Assembly: GCA_949287525.1 (NCBI GenBank)
Contig: CASEGL010000008.1
Location: 1-64,000 of the forward strand
DNA from: an uncultured Rikenellaceae bacterium
GTDB taxonomy: Bacteria; Bacteroidota; Bacteroidia; Bacteroidales; Rikenellaceae
Length of the DNA: 64,000 nucleotides
Direction of reading: 5' to 3'
Below are positions 42,486-51,959 of the stretch, in pieces. Position numbers and translations under genes: made by a program. Under the pieces are notes generated by a model that saw only the letters and a program-made list of their open reading frames with translations, ran no database searches and had not been told where the DNA came from. The number at the start of each line of letters is the position of its first letter. The stretch's first letter is position 1.

Positions 42486-44321
42486 TTATTTCTCTTCGCG
42501 CCCTTCGTACACGACCCGCATCTGGCAGCGGTCGCAGTCGAACTCCAGCCGGTAGCGGAACGCTCCGTGGCGCAGCCACAACGGGCCGCCGGTGCCTCCC
42601 TTGCGCAGGCACATGCCCAGCTCGCGCCGCACGCAATAGGGCGTCCGCATCACCGCCACGCCCCGCAGATCGCTGCGCAGGTCGTATCCCGACGCAGCCT
42701 CCCCGCCGCCATGCCGCTCGTAGAAACGGCGCGCCAGCCGGTTGGTGACATTCTCATAGCTGTCGGGCGTACCGTAAGGATAGCGCGCCCGATCGTCCCT
42801 CTCCGGTATATGCCGCCTCGGCTCCCGGGCCGTCCGGGCTGCAAGCAGCCGTTCCAACCCCTCGCGCCGCAGGGCGTTCAGTTCGGCGATCCGCACGAAA
42901 GGCACCTCGCCCGTCGCCGGAAAGCACACCTCCCCGACGCGGAAAATCGTATCACCCGACTTGGCCAGCTGGCCGACAATCGTCTCCCGCATGCGCTGCG
43001 CATCACGCGCCGCACCGTTCGCACACGGCCATACGGCCTCGGCCGTCACCCCCTCCTCGTCGGTAAACCGCACCTGCAGCCGGTCAGGCGCCGCCTCGAC
43101 GTCGGCTCTCACGCCGATCGTCCGGCGGGAACGGCATCCCTCCAGACTGTCGTAGAACCGTTTGTCATAGTTGCGATAGATCTCGGTTCCGACCCGCACG
43201 GCCATCTCGCGGTTGGGCCAGATGCGCCGCCCCTCCGCCTTGTTTACGTTCGTACCGGACAGTTCGTCCCCGATCAGGCAGCAGATGCCGTCACCGGCCG
43301 TCAGCGTTTCCTGTCCGTCCAGTTCAAACCACCCCTTGCCTGTGCGGGTCACGCGGCCGACCGACTGACCGACCGCCTTGGGCGTATCGGGCGTTGATAC
43401 GCCGCTGCGACGGCCGTCGAAAAAGTATTCCGTCCGGCCGCGCGAAAAGGTGCGCGCAATGTCGGGTTCGAAACCGGCCTCGCTCACTCCCAGCGACGAA
43501 CGCGACAGGCCGCGCCGGAGCATTGCCTCGTCGAGCCGGCGGCGGTACCAGGCCACCGTATTGCGGACATAGGCGGCGTCTTTCAACCGCCCCTCTATCT
43601 TGAACGAGGTGATGCCTGCATCGAGCAGGTCGCCCACCCTTCCCGACAGATCCATGTCGCGCACCGAAAGCAGGTGTTTGCTGCGGCACAGCACGTGTCC
43701 CCCGCCGTCGAGCAGATCGTAAGCCAGCCGGCAGGCCTGCGAACAGTCGCCCCGATTGCCGCTGCGGGGCGACATCGTCCGGCTCATGTAACAGCGGCCG
43801 CTGTAGCAGACGCAGATCGCACCGTTCACGAAACACTCCAGTTCGACATCGGTAGCCCGCCGGATCGCGCGAATCTCGGCCAGCGAAAGGTTGCGCTCCA
43901 GGATGACGCGCGCAAAGCCGCTGCGCGCCAAGAAATCGACCTTCTCGGGCGAGGCATTGAACGTCTGCGTGGAAGCATGCAGTTCCACTCCCCGCAGCCC
44001 CATCTCCATGTAGGCCATGTCCTGCACGATGAGCGCATCGGCGCCGGCGTCAATCACCTCGCGGGCGATCCGCTCCGCCTCGGCCAGCTCGTCGTCGAAC
44101 ACCAGCGTGTTGAGCGTCACATAGACCCGCACGCCGAACGGACGAGCCGCCTCCACCACGCGGGCGATGTCTTCCACCGCATTGCCGGCCGCCTGACGCG
44201 CGCCGAAACGGGGTCCGCCCATATAGACGGCATCGGCGCCGCAGGCGATGGCGGCCAGCGCCACCTCCGCATCGCGCGCCGGAGCGAGCAGTTCGATGCC
44301 GTGTCTCCGAGATTGTTCCAT
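42486..44321 (-). CDS. U32 family protein (TrhP/RlhA-like, RNA hydroxylation)
   Basis: 611 residues from MEQSRRHGIELLAPARDAE (44321, AGAGGA just before). The U32 domain has GADAVYMGGPRFGARQ, ELHASTQTF, and the cysteine segment CVCYSGRCYMS...GDCSQACR (about 180-205), likely an Fe-S site. A second half, from about 330, contains GRTEYFFDGR and a long C-terminal domain. U32 proteins such as TrhP and RlhA hydroxylate tRNA or 23S rRNA using prephenate-linked chemistry. Which of these this one does is not certain; long U32 proteins of Bacteroidetes are usually called peptidases. A TATCTTTG box lies at 44347-44354. Confidence 0.85.
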   Translation of the reverse strand: MEQSRRHGIELLAPARDAEVALAAIACGADAVYMGGPRFGARQAAGNAVEDIARVVEAARPFGVRVYVTLNTLVFDDELAEAERIAREVIDAGADALIVQDMAYMEMGLRGVELHASTQTFNASPEKVDFLARSGFARVILERNLSLAEIRAIRRATDVELECFVNGAICVCYSGRCYMSRTMSPRSGNRGDCSQACRLAYDLLDGGGHVLCRSKHLLSVRDMDLSGRVGDLLDAGITSFKIEGRLKDAAYVRNTVAWYRRRLDEAMLRRGLSRSSLGVSEAGFEPDIARTFSRGRTEYFFDGRRSGVSTPDTPKAVGQSVGRVTRTGKGWFELDGQETLTAGDGICCLIGDELSGTNVNKAEGRRIWPNREMAVRVGTEIYRNYDKRFYDSLEGCRSRRTIGVRADVEAAPDRLQVRFTDEEGVTAEAVWPCANGAARDAQRMRETIVGQLAKSGDTIFRVGEVCFPATGEVPFVRIAELNALRREGLERLLAARTAREPRRHIPERDDRARYPYGTPDSYENVTNRLARRFYERHGGGEAASGYDLRSDLRGVAVMRTPYCVRRELGMCLRKGGTGGPLWLRHGAFRYRLEFDCDRCQMRVVYEGREEK

Positions 44322-44346
44322 TCCTCTTGTCCGATAAGGATACGCG

Positions 44347-44354
44347 CAAAGATA
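44347..44354 (-). promoter_or_regulatory. TATCTTTG -7 box for the U32 gene
   Basis: An exact -7 consensus on the minus strand, 26 bases upstream of the start. Confidence 0.55.
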
Positions 44355-44410
44355 CGCAAGAAAACGGGAATGGCCACCACGTCGGCACGCGATCCTCACC
44401 CCGGAGCAAA

Positions 44411-44444
44411 CAAAAGCGGAACCGCCCGAAAGGGACGGTTCCGC
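44411..44444 (-). terminator. Terminator of the TPR gene
   Basis: A stem of about 12 bp (44416-44427 with 44432-44444, one bulge) and a GAAA-type loop is followed on the minus strand by CTTTTGTTTG. Confidence 0.75.
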
Positions 44445-44468
44445 CTGCGGTATCGATACGCCGTCAGC

Positions 44469-45443
44469 CTATTTGGCTGCCGGTTTGTTCAGGATGTCGA
44501 TCTGCGTCTTGGCAGCAGCCACGCTGTCGCCGCTGGTCACCTTGGCATAGGTAGCCAGAGCGGCCTGTACGTTCTCGGTGTTCTGGTAGGCGGCGCCGAG
44601 CATGTAGTAGATGTCCGACTGTACGTTTGCATCGGTCTGCGCCTCGGCGGCAGCCTCGCCCCATGCGATCACGTTGGCCCAGTCCTGAGCGTTCGTGGCG
44701 GTCTGAATGCGGAGCAGCTGAGCCTGTGCGTTCATCGGATCAACGGTCAGCAGCTCGTCGATGGCGGCATAAACACCGTCCTTGTCGGACTCGGCAGCAG
44801 CCTCGGAAGCACGCAGCAGCTGGTAGTAAACATATTTGTCCTTGGCCTGTGCAGCCGGCTCGGCATAGCGGCTGTGCTGCTGCTCCAGCGCCATCACGTC
44901 GCGGTAAACCTTCAGACCGTTCTCGTAGTCGCCCGAAGCGGCATAGCTTTCGGCCAGATAGAGCGCCAGATCGGTATCCTTGGGGTTCTGCTCGTATCCT
45001 TTCGAGAAGACCTCAATGGCCTTAGCCCAGTCCTTCTCGTTGAAAGCCTTGGCACCCATGAACGTGTAGGTCTGCGAAATCAGCTTGCGCGCATTGGCCT
45101 CGGTTTTGAAATCCTGGAACAGCTGGCTGTACATAACGGCCTTGTCGAGCGATGCGAGCGCATCATCGAAGTTGCCCGTCTTGCAGAGTCCCAGACCGTT
45201 CTGGAAATAACACGTCGGCAGCAGTTTCTGTGCGGCCGTCACCGTCGAAGCGGCATCGGCGCCGGCATTGAGACCCATCTCGACTGCCTGCTCGAGTACG
45301 GGGATGGCACCGGCATAGTTCTTGTTCTGAATCAGCGCAACGGCCTCGTTGTACTTCGTGTTCACTTCATTGACCGTCTGTGCGGAGAGTTCCACCGCGC
45401 CGAAAACGGCAATCGACGCCAAAAGGATGCTCAGTTTTTTCAT
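44469..45443 (-). CDS. Secreted tetratricopeptide repeat protein
   Basis: 324 residues: signal peptide ending VELSAQ (about 22), then at least four TPR-type helical pairs, such as YNEAVALIQNKNYAGAIPVLEQAVEMG, FNEKDWAKAIEVFSKGYEQNPKD and ALYLAESYAASGDYENGLKVYRDVM. It is periplasmic or surface-exposed, with binding-scaffold function inferred. It is monocistronic, terminator after it. Similar TPR proteins are common in Bacteroidales, but no specific partner can be named. Confidence 0.85.
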   Translation of the reverse strand: MKKLSILLASIAVFGAVELSAQTVNEVNTKYNEAVALIQNKNYAGAIPVLEQAVEMGLNAGADAASTVTAAQKLLPTCYFQNGLGLCKTGNFDDALASLDKAVMYSQLFQDFKTEANARKLISQTYTFMGAKAFNEKDWAKAIEVFSKGYEQNPKDTDLALYLAESYAASGDYENGLKVYRDVMALEQQHSRYAEPAAQAKDKYVYYQLLRASEAAAESDKDGVYAAIDELLTVDPMNAQAQLLRIQTATNAQDWANVIAWGEAAAEAQTDANVQSDIYYMLGAAYQNTENVQAALATYAKVTSGDSVAAAKTQIDILNKPAAK

Positions 45444-45554
45444 CGTGTGTTTTCGTTCGTTGATTGTATTGTAATGGTTTTATTCTCGTTTTCCCGCTTC
45501 CGTTCCATAACGGAATCTGACAAAAATAGGAAAATCAATCGACCCCGTCAATAG

Positions 45555-46004
45555 TTAGCGGCGCAGTTTTGCAAAAAAATCACGCATCAATGCCCCGCAC
45601 TCCTCTTCGAGAACCCCTGCCACGACCTGCGTTTTGGGATGCAGCAGCGCCGCTCCGAACCGCGCATAGCCGCGTTTGGGGTCGGGCGCGCCATATACGA
45701 TGCGCCCCACCTGCGCCCACGCACAGGCTCCGGCACACATCACGCACGGCTCCACCGTCACATAGAGCGTGCAGTCGCCCAGATACTTGCCGCCGGCCGC
45801 ATTCATTGCCGCCGTGAGCGCCTGCATTTCGGCGTGAGCCGTGGCGTCGCCCAGCGTTTCCACCAGGTTGTGTCCGCGCCCGACGATCCGGTCACCGGCC
45901 ACGACCACCGCACCGATAGGCACTTCTTTGTCTTGTAACGCACCGCGCGCCTCGGAAATTGCCGCGCGCATAAAAAATTCGTCCCGTTCCCGTCCCTTCT
46001 CCAT
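45555..46004 (-). CDS. tadA: tRNA adenosine(34) deaminase
   Basis: It converts A34 to inosine in the anticodon of tRNA-Arg. 149 residues from MEKGRERDEFFM (46004); the frame is open to 46061. Zinc ligands are in TAHAEMQAL (His with catalytic Glu) and PCVMCAGA (two Cys), and the TadA-type EVPIGAVVV and RIVYGAPDPKRG segments are present. The late AGVLEEECGALMRDFF is also TadA-like. A TATCTTTG box is at 46034-46041. It is divergent from aspS. Confidence 0.93.
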   Translation of the reverse strand: MEKGRERDEFFMRAAISEARGALQDKEVPIGAVVVAGDRIVGRGHNLVETLGDATAHAEMQALTAAMNAAGGKYLGDCTLYVTVEPCVMCAGACAWAQVGRIVYGAPDPKRGYARFGAALLHPKTQVVAGVLEEECGALMRDFFAKLRR

Positions 46005-46033
46005 GAAAATGATTACCTTTGAAATCCGTTTTG

Positions 46034-46041
46034 CAAAGATA
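46034..46041 (-). promoter_or_regulatory. TATCTTTG -7 box for tadA
   Basis: An exact -7 consensus on the minus strand, 30 bases before the tadA start. Confidence 0.55.
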
Positions 46042-46133
46042 GCACAAACGCGTTTTATCATAGAATATCAACCCGTTTTGTTTCGCCCCGCGGGAGCGGA
46101 ACGGACGAGGGATCGAACAAAACATACGATCTT

Positions 46134-47897
46134 ATGTACAGAACTCACACCTGCGGCCAGCTGCGCATCGCCGACGTCGGCACGGAAGTGAAACTCGCCG
46201 GCTGGGTACAGAAAGTGCGCAACCTGGGTGCGATGACCTTCATCGACCTGCGCGACCGCTACGGCATCACCCAGCTCGTCCTCGACGAAAACACCCCCGC
46301 CGAAGTGCGCGAAGCCGCCGCCGAAGTGGGACGCGAATATGTCCTGCAAGCCATCGGCACCGTCCGCGAACGGTCCTCCAAAAACGCCAAGATTGCTACG
46401 GGCGACATCGAAATCGCCGTCACGACGCTCACCATCCTGAACCGTTCGGAGGTTCCCCCCTTCACCATCGAGGAGCAGAGCGACGGCGGCGACGAACTGC
46501 GCATGCGCTACCGCTACCTTGACCTGCGCCGTCCGCCGCTCCAGCGCAACCTCATGCTGCGCCACCACATGGCACAGAGCCTGCGCCGCTTCCTCGACAA
46601 CGAGGGCTTCCTCGAGATCGAGACCCCGTTCCTGATCCGCTCCACGCCCGAAGGCGCACGCGACTTCGTCGTACCTTCGCGCATGAACGCGGGCGAATTC
46701 TACGCGCTGCCCCAGTCGCCCCAGACCTTCAAGCAGCTGCTCATGGTGTCGGGCTACGACCGCTACTTCCAGATCGTGCGCTGCTTCCGCGACGAAGACC
46801 TGCGCGCCGACCGCCAGCCCGAATTCACGCAGATCGACTGCGAGATGTCGTTCGTGGAGCAGGAAGACGTGCTGGAGGTATTCGAGCGGCTGGCCAAATA
46901 CATGTTCAGCGAGACGCTGGGCATCAGCTTCGACTATCAGTTCCCGCGCATGCCGTGGCAGGAGGCCATGGCGCGCTACGGCTCCGACAAACCCGATATC
47001 CGCTTCGGCATGGAGATCAACGACCTCTCGGCCGAGGCCAAAGGCAAAGGCTTCGTGGTCTTCGACTCGGCCGAATACGTGGGCGGCATCGTCGCCAAGG
47101 GCTGTGCCGACTACACGCGCAAGCAGATCGACGAACTGACCGAATTCGTAAAACGTCCCCAGGTGGGCGCCAAAGGACTGGTATGGATCCGTCTGGCTGC
47201 CGACGGCTCGGTCAAGTCGAGCATCGACAAGTTCTTCACAGCCGAAGAGCTGCAGGCATGGGCCGGCACATGCGGCGCCGGGGCGGGCGACCTGATGCTG
47301 ATCCTGGCAGGCGACCGCATGAAGACTCTCGCCGCCCTGAACGTGCTGCGTCTGGAGATGGGCGACCGGCTCGGTCTGCGTGACCCGCACAAGTTCGCCC
47401 CGCTGTGGGTGGTGGACTTCCCGCTGCTGGAGTGGGACGAGGAGACCAAACGGTTCTACGCCATGCACCACCCCTTCACCTCGCCCAAGCCGGAGGACAT
47501 CCCGCTCTTCGACACCGATCCGGGAGCCATCCGTGCCAATGCCTACGACTTCGTGGTGAACGGCGTCGAGGTGGGCGGCGGTTCGATCCGAATCTTCGAC
47601 AGCGCGCTCCAGAGCCGTCTGTTCGAGACGCTCGGCTTTACGCATGAGGAGGCCGAGAAGCAGTTCGGCTTCCTGATGAACGCCTTCAAATACGGCGCAC
47701 CGCCCCACGGAGGCATCGCCTTCGGTTTCGACCGCATGTGTTCGGTATTCGGCGGTGCCGATTCGATCCGCGACTACATCGCCTTCCCGAAGAACAACGC
47801 CGGCCGCGACACGATGATCGACGCTCCGGCTCCCCTCGCCGACGCCCAGCTCGACGAACTGGCGCTGCGCGTGGAAAAACCCGCAGAGACGAAATAG
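46134..47897 (+). CDS. aspS: Aspartyl-tRNA synthetase
   Basis: AspRS charges tRNA-Asp. 587 residues, the bacterial length. The N-terminal OB-fold has [29 protein letters not shown]. The class II catalytic domain has [38 protein letters not shown], and motif 2 [29 protein letters not shown]. The bacterial GAD insertion follows, and motif 3 [10 protein letters not shown] near the end. It starts 129 bases from the divergent tadA. It is followed by a terminator. Confidence 0.97.
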   Translation: MYRTHTCGQLRIADVGTEVKLAGWVQKVRNLGAMTFIDLRDRYGITQLVLDENTPAEVREAAAEVGREYVLQAIGTVRERSSKNAKIATGDIEIAVTTLTILNRSEVPPFTIEEQSDGGDELRMRYRYLDLRRPPLQRNLMLRHHMAQSLRRFLDNEGFLEIETPFLIRSTPEGARDFVVPSRMNAGEFYALPQSPQTFKQLLMVSGYDRYFQIVRCFRDEDLRADRQPEFTQIDCEMSFVEQEDVLEVFERLAKYMFSETLGISFDYQFPRMPWQEAMARYGSDKPDIRFGMEINDLSAEAKGKGFVVFDSAEYVGGIVAKGCADYTRKQIDELTEFVKRPQVGAKGLVWIRLAADGSVKSSIDKFFTAEELQAWAGTCGAGAGDLMLILAGDRMKTLAALNVLRLEMGDRLGLRDPHKFAPLWVVDFPLLEWDEETKRFYAMHHPFTSPKPEDIPLFDTDPGAIRANAYDFVVNGVEVGGGSIRIFDSALQSRLFETLGFTHEEAEKQFGFLMNAFKYGAPPHGGIAFGFDRMCSVFGGADSIRDYIAFPKNNAGRDTMIDAPAPLADAQLDELALRVEKPAETK

Positions 47898-47920
47898 CCA
47901 CCTCAGACACGACAACAGCA

Positions 47921-47958
47921 GGCGAGGCGTCCGTAACGGAACGCCTCGCCTTGTTTTT
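47921..47958 (+). terminator. Terminator after aspS
   Basis: A stem of about 14 bp with one bulge (GGCGAGGCG...CGCCTCGCC) is followed by TTGTTTTT. Confidence 0.82.
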
Positions 47959-47976
47959 GCTCCCCTTCCGACGGTA

Positions 47977-48582
47977 TCAGCGCGGGATCACATCACCGAC
48001 AGGGACGACCGTCTGGCCGAGATCGAGCATGGCATTGATCAGGTGAATGCGGCGGTAGTCGCCGAGCCGGTCGGCACGGACGGCGCGCACCTCAATCCGT
48101 CCCGCGCCCAGCAGCCGTTTGCGCATGGTGCCGCGCAACAGCGGCTCGGCCGGCGTAACCAGCGCGCCCGACACATCCTCCAGCACGACATTCGTATAGG
48201 TGGTGTCGGTCACCAGCCCGCCGCGCACGATCAGCACCTCGTCGCCCGCCACTCCGGCACGCAGCCGCTCCAGCCGGCTGCGGTCAAGATACTTGTACGC
48301 ATAATCCAGCGTATCGTCCGCCGCAACAAGCGACAGGGAACGCACCGTCCGCGGCACATACGGCGCCCAGGAGACCTCGAACCGTTCCGGCCCGTACACG
48401 ATGCGGCACTTCACCCGCCCCGTGCGCAGGCTGTCCGGAACGACGAGTCCGTCCAGCCGGTCACCTGCACGGCCGCCCCAAAAGCGGCGGGCGGTGCGGT
48501 CCATCCGCGCGGCATGCACCTCCGGCACACATATCACGCCCTCCTGCACGCGGATCACTTCGGAAAAGAGCGGCTCGGTCAT
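47977..48582 (-). CDS. pabC: Aminotransferase class IV, aminodeoxychorismate lyase-like (PabC)
   Basis: 201 residues from MTEPLFSEVIRV (48582). It is a PLP fold-type IV protein: the PLP Lys lies in YAYKYLDRSRLE, followed by DEVLIVRGGLVTDTTYTNVVLED (the class IV signature) and a phosphate-contact PLLRGTMRKRLL. It is shorter than E. coli PabC. The four-base overlap with the pabB stop (ATGA) and the neighbouring pabA remnant point to p-aminobenzoate synthesis for folate: PabB makes aminodeoxychorismate and this enzyme would release pyruvate. Confidence 0.85.
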   Translation of the reverse strand: MTEPLFSEVIRVQEGVICVPEVHAARMDRTARRFWGGRAGDRLDGLVVPDSLRTGRVKCRIVYGPERFEVSWAPYVPRTVRSLSLVAADDTLDYAYKYLDRSRLERLRAGVAGDEVLIVRGGLVTDTTYTNVVLEDVSGALVTPAEPLLRGTMRKRLLGAGRIEVRAVRADRLGDYRRIHLINAMLDLGQTVVPVGDVIPR

Positions 48583-49574
48583 CGGAACGGCAGATAGATT
48601 TTTTCCAACACTTCGCGATACTCGGCACGGGGATCGCTGCTGGCCGTGATGCCGCCTCCGCTGCGGAACCACAGCTCGCCGTCGCGCCGCTCGATGAAGC
48701 GGATCAGCACGGCGCTGTCGAGCGTCCGGCCATCGTAGTAGCCGAACACGCCCGTATAGTATCCGCGGGGGCTTCCCTCGGCCTGCCGGATGATGCGCAG
48801 CGTCGAAGACTTCGGCGCCCCCGATACCGAACCGGCCGGCAGCATGTCGAAAACGATGTCCCCCAGCCGGCTGTCATACCCTTCGGGCAGCCGCCCCGCA
48901 ATCTCGGAGCTGACCTGCAGGATGTCGCCCCGCAGGGTGGCGATGCGGTCGATGTAGCGGAAACGCTCGACCGACACCCGGTCGGCATGCATGCCCAGGT
49001 CGTTGCGCAGCAGATCGACGATCGTATAGTGTTCGGCCGTCTCCTTCGGGTCGGCCAAAATCACCCGCTCCGCATCGGGTACCGACGCGCTGATGGTTCC
49101 CTTCATGGGATTGGTCGAGATGCGGCCGCCGGCGATCCGCACGAACCGCTCGGGCGAAAAGCAGACGAACCGATCCGGCACGCAGAGCTGATAGGGGGCC
49201 TCCGCCCGCCGGAAGATCTCCGTCAGCGAACAGGGCGTCTCGATGCGGGTTGCCACCGTCAGATTGGCGAGAAACGAATCGCCGCGCAGCAGCCCCCGCC
49301 GCACCGTATCGAAGCGGCGCAGGTACTCGGCCTCCTCCATCGGGAACGGTTCGACCGCAGCCTCGTGATCGACGGCCGGATCGCCTGCCGCGGCCAGAAA
49401 AGCGGCCTTGTTGCCGATTCCCGCCACCGAGAAGCCAATCCCGTCCCGCTCCAGCGGATGCTCCACAAAGAGGCCTTCGTGCAATTCAAAATCGACGGCA
49501 AAGAGGAACGGCCGCCGCGCCGCTCCCGCCCTGTTCATCTGCCGGCGCACCTCGCGGGCGTCAAAGAAACACAT
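48579..49574 (-). CDS. pabB: Aminodeoxychorismate synthase component I (PabB)
   Basis: 331 residues; chorismate-binding enzyme. NPMKGTISASVPDAE holds the Lys of the PabB-type PxKGT motif; YTIVDLLRNDLGMHADRVSVE and GAPKSSTLRIIRQAEGSPRGYYTGVFGYYD are core segments. The N-terminal lobe is short compared with E. coli PabB (453 residues), as in other Bacteroidetes. The gene lies directly after the disrupted pabA and before pabC. With PabA broken, it may depend on free ammonia or on another glutamine amidotransferase. Confidence 0.9.
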   Translation of the reverse strand: MCFFDAREVRRQMNRAGAARRPFLFAVDFELHEGLFVEHPLERDGIGFSVAGIGNKAAFLAAAGDPAVDHEAAVEPFPMEEAEYLRRFDTVRRGLLRGDSFLANLTVATRIETPCSLTEIFRRAEAPYQLCVPDRFVCFSPERFVRIAGGRISTNPMKGTISASVPDAERVILADPKETAEHYTIVDLLRNDLGMHADRVSVERFRYIDRIATLRGDILQVSSEIAGRLPEGYDSRLGDIVFDMLPAGSVSGAPKSSTLRIIRQAEGSPRGYYTGVFGYYDGRTLDSAVLIRFIERRDGELWFRSGGGITASSDPRAEYREVLEKIYLPFR

Positions 49575-49580
49575 GGAATG

Positions 49581-50139
49581 CTATTTTTTCAGAAAGTTGG
49601 CAATGATCCGGCCGCCGCAGGGGGTCATGACCGATTCGGGATGGAACTGCACGCCGTAAAGAGGCAGCGAACGGTGTGCGAGAGCCATGATCGTCCCGTC
49701 GTCCGTCTCGACCGCCACCTCCAGTTCGGCAGGCAGTCCCTCGCGCGCAACGACCTACGAATGGTAACGCCCCGCATCGAACCGCTCCGGCACCCCGTCG
49801 AACAACGGCACCGGCACCGTCTGCCGTACCTCGGAGCGGACACCATGCCACACGCGGGGTACATTGACAAGCCGGCCGCCGAACGCTTCGGCCAGCGCAT
49901 GATGGCCGAGGCACACCCCCAGCAGCGGCCTCACGCCGGCACAGCGGCGCACAAAGGGAAGCAGGCTGCCCGCCTCGGCAGGAGTACCCGGTCCGGGCGA
50001 AACGACGATCCGGTCGAACGCCATCGAGCCGGTCGTTCGGCAGAATGGAGACACGGCATGCCGCACCGCCCTCCTCGCGGAGCAGATGCACCAGGTTATA
50101 GGTGAAGGAATCGTAATTGTCGATCAGCAGAATCTGCAC
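49581..50139 (-). pseudogene. pabA: pabA/trpG-type glutamine amidotransferase, frameshifted and with an in-frame TAG
   Basis: The start MQILLIDNYDSFTYNLVHLL (50139) is a normal PabA N-terminus. After NDRLDG (about 50020) the frame must shift by +1 to continue as AFDRIVVSPGPGTPAEAG, then GVCLGHHALAEAFGG with the catalytic Cys. About six or more residues are also missing compared with the family. In this second frame a TAG stands in RYHS-stop-VVAREGLP, where PabA proteins usually have Leu (RYHSLVV). The frame then continues to the catalytic His in GVQFHPES and ends at FLKK-stop (49581). Two separate lesions make it unlikely to be functional. Confidence 0.85.
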
Positions 50140-50163
50140 AAACCTTTTTTTGGGGAATTCATA

Positions 50164-51117
50164 TTATTCGTAACGAACCACGGTGCGGATCCTTTCGTCT
50201 CCGGTCGGTTCCCAGCGCGGTCCCGTCACCAGCAGCATGATGACCTCACTGCTGGTCTCCTGCGAATACCAGGACAAGATCCGGATCGCCGACGGCACGC
50301 CATGGTCGTTCACACGAAACTCCACCACAATCTCCACCGGTTCGCCGGACGACAGCCTTTCCTTATGGTTGGTGGCAAAAAAAGCGTCGAATTCCGGATT
50401 ATGCACCATCCGCAAACCGCCCGCCACAGCCGCCTCCTCCATCTCGATCTCGCGAGCCTGCATCGAAACCGTGCGGGTGGCCACCGCCGTTTCGGCCGCA
50501 GGATCCGGCGCTACGGCATCCGCCTCTGCCGCAGCCTCCAGCAGTTCCGACTCAATCGGCTCCGGTTCGGAAGCCTCCTCGGCCTCCGCTGCCGGCACGG
50601 ACTGCGTCTCGGTCTCAACCGCAGCGGCTGTTTCGGCCGCAGCCGACTCGCTCCGAAGCGACGACTCCGCGGCAGCCTCCTCCGGCTCCATGCGCGCCAA
50701 ACGCGGCGCAGGCTCTTCCTCCGCCGGTGCGGCACCCTTCCGCAGGGCAACGGCCGACACCTCTTCCGCCGGCAGCTCTTCGGCCATGGCCAACGGCTCT
50801 CCGATCGGCTCGGCCGTTCTCCGTCCCGACGAACGCTCCATCCACCATACCGTACCGGCCACACCGACCAGCAGCACGGCCGCAACGCCGCCCAGGCCGA
50901 ACCACAGCCGGTTCCGGCTGCCGGATTCCTTGTGCTGACGCGCCGCGCGCGCATCGATCCGCTGGCTCAATTCGGCCAACTTGTCGGAATGGTTGCCGTA
51001 CACGGCATCGTATCCTTCGATGGCATCCGCCAGAAAGGGATCGCGCATGGTCTCCCGCTCCAACCGGTTGGCCTCCCGCCCGCGACGGCTCCCAAAAATA
51101 TAATCAATCAGTTTCAT
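50164..51117 (-). CDS. Anti-sigma-like membrane protein with C-terminal TonB-like domain
   Basis: 317 residues from MKLIDYIFGSRRG (51117). The cytoplasmic N-terminus (about 1-65) is charged, with RDPFLADAIEGYDAV; this segment is found in Bacteroidetes proteins next to ECF sigma factors. One membrane segment is at 71-92. A long periplasmic linker (about 98-235) is rich in Ala and Glu. The C-terminus (about 240-317) has PVEIVVEFRVNDHGVPSAIRI and VTGPRWEPTGDERIRTVVRY, a TonB C-terminal-like pattern. Its start lies 14 bases inside the sigma gene's end, as for sigma/anti-sigma pairs. Confidence 0.72.
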   Translation of the reverse strand: MKLIDYIFGSRRGREANRLERETMRDPFLADAIEGYDAVYGNHSDKLAELSQRIDARAARQHKESGSRNRLWFGLGGVAAVLLVGVAGTVWWMERSSGRRTAEPIGEPLAMAEELPAEEVSAVALRKGAAPAEEEPAPRLARMEPEEAAAESSLRSESAAAETAAAVETETQSVPAAEAEEASEPEPIESELLEAAAEADAVAPDPAAETAVATRTVSMQAREIEMEEAAVAGGLRMVHNPEFDAFFATNHKERLSSGEPVEIVVEFRVNDHGVPSAIRILSWYSQETSSEVIMLLVTGPRWEPTGDERIRTVVRYE

Positions 51118-51673
51118 GGCCGTTTTTCTCCACACACAACTTCAGGTTGCGTTTCCCGTTCTGCAAAAAACTCTTCACACTCGCCAGCGGATAGCGTGTC
51201 TCCGCCGCAATGTCGGCATAGGACTTCCCGTTCCAGAAAAAATCGACGATGCACGCCCGCTGTTTCTCCGGCAGCTTCTCCATGCAGGCTTCCAGCTGCG
51301 CCAGCCGGTCGCCGTCGCCCTTCTCATCGAGCCACAACGTCACATCGCGGCACTCGCCGAGCCGCTCGGACATGTCGAACGGAATCTTCCGCTGCCTGCG
51401 GCGCAACTGCTGAAGACAATAATTTTTCGTAACGGTATAGACCCACGGGCGGAACTCCTGCACCTCGTAGCGTCCGATACGGGCGGCCACCTCCTCGAAA
51501 ATCGCCATTACCGCATCCGCCGCATCGTCCGCATTGCGCAGATAACGCAAACAGACGCCGTAAATCATCGGCAGATAGCGCCCATACAATACGCCCAGAG
51601 AGCCGTCGGTACGCTCCTGGCCGTGTCGAGCCAACAATTCGGCATCGCTCAACTGCTCTTCACCGTTATCCAT
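51104..51673 (-). CDS. ECF-type RNA polymerase sigma factor
   Basis: 189 residues. Region 2 has YLRNADDAADAVMAIFEEVAARI with RPWVYTVTKNYC, and region 4 has LPEKQRACIVDFFWNGKSYADIAAETRYPLASVKSFLQNGKRNLK, a helix-turn-helix for -35 recognition. It is an ECF sigma with no region 3. It overlaps the next gene, a likely anti-sigma. A TATCTTTG box is at 51700-51707. The divergent peptide and fimbrillin-like lipoprotein genes across the gap might be targets, though their promoter looks like the housekeeping type. Confidence 0.9.
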   Translation of the reverse strand: MDNGEEQLSDAELLARHGQERTDGSLGVLYGRYLPMIYGVCLRYLRNADDAADAVMAIFEEVAARIGRYEVQEFRPWVYTVTKNYCLQQLRRRQRKIPFDMSERLGECRDVTLWLDEKGDGDRLAQLEACMEKLPEKQRACIVDFFWNGKSYADIAAETRYPLASVKSFLQNGKRNLKLCVEKNGHETD

Positions 51674-51699
51674 GTTCCAAGTTTGCTGATTCCGACCGG

Positions 51700-51707
51700 C
51701 AAAGATA
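51700..51707 (-). promoter_or_regulatory. TATCTTTG -7 box for the ECF sigma gene
   Basis: An exact -7 consensus on the minus strand, 27 bases upstream of the sigma start. Confidence 0.55.
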
Positions 51708-51821
51708 CATCATACAAACCAAATGCGTACTTTTTCTCCCCCCTCTTGTCCGCGACATTTTTTCCGATCAATCCGCCACAGCACAATATCCGGTATGCGA
51801 CGATTTTTTCACCGTCCAATA

Positions 51822-51852
51822 TTGTCTATTTCGTCCAAATAGTATATATTTG
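51822..51852 (+). promoter_or_regulatory. Promoter for the small peptide / fimbrillin-like genes
   Basis: TTG (51822-51824) and TATATTTG (51845-51852) are 20 bases apart. Transcription would begin near 51859, so an ATG at 51855 cannot be the start of the small gene, and 51960 is used. Confidence 0.7.
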
Positions 51853-51959
51853 CTATGAAGATTTTGCATCTAAATGCGATTTATTCAGCAGAAAACGGCA
51901 TCACAGATGCCCCGAATGGCAAAAACAACATTTTTATCAACCAAATAAACTCTTGGCTT

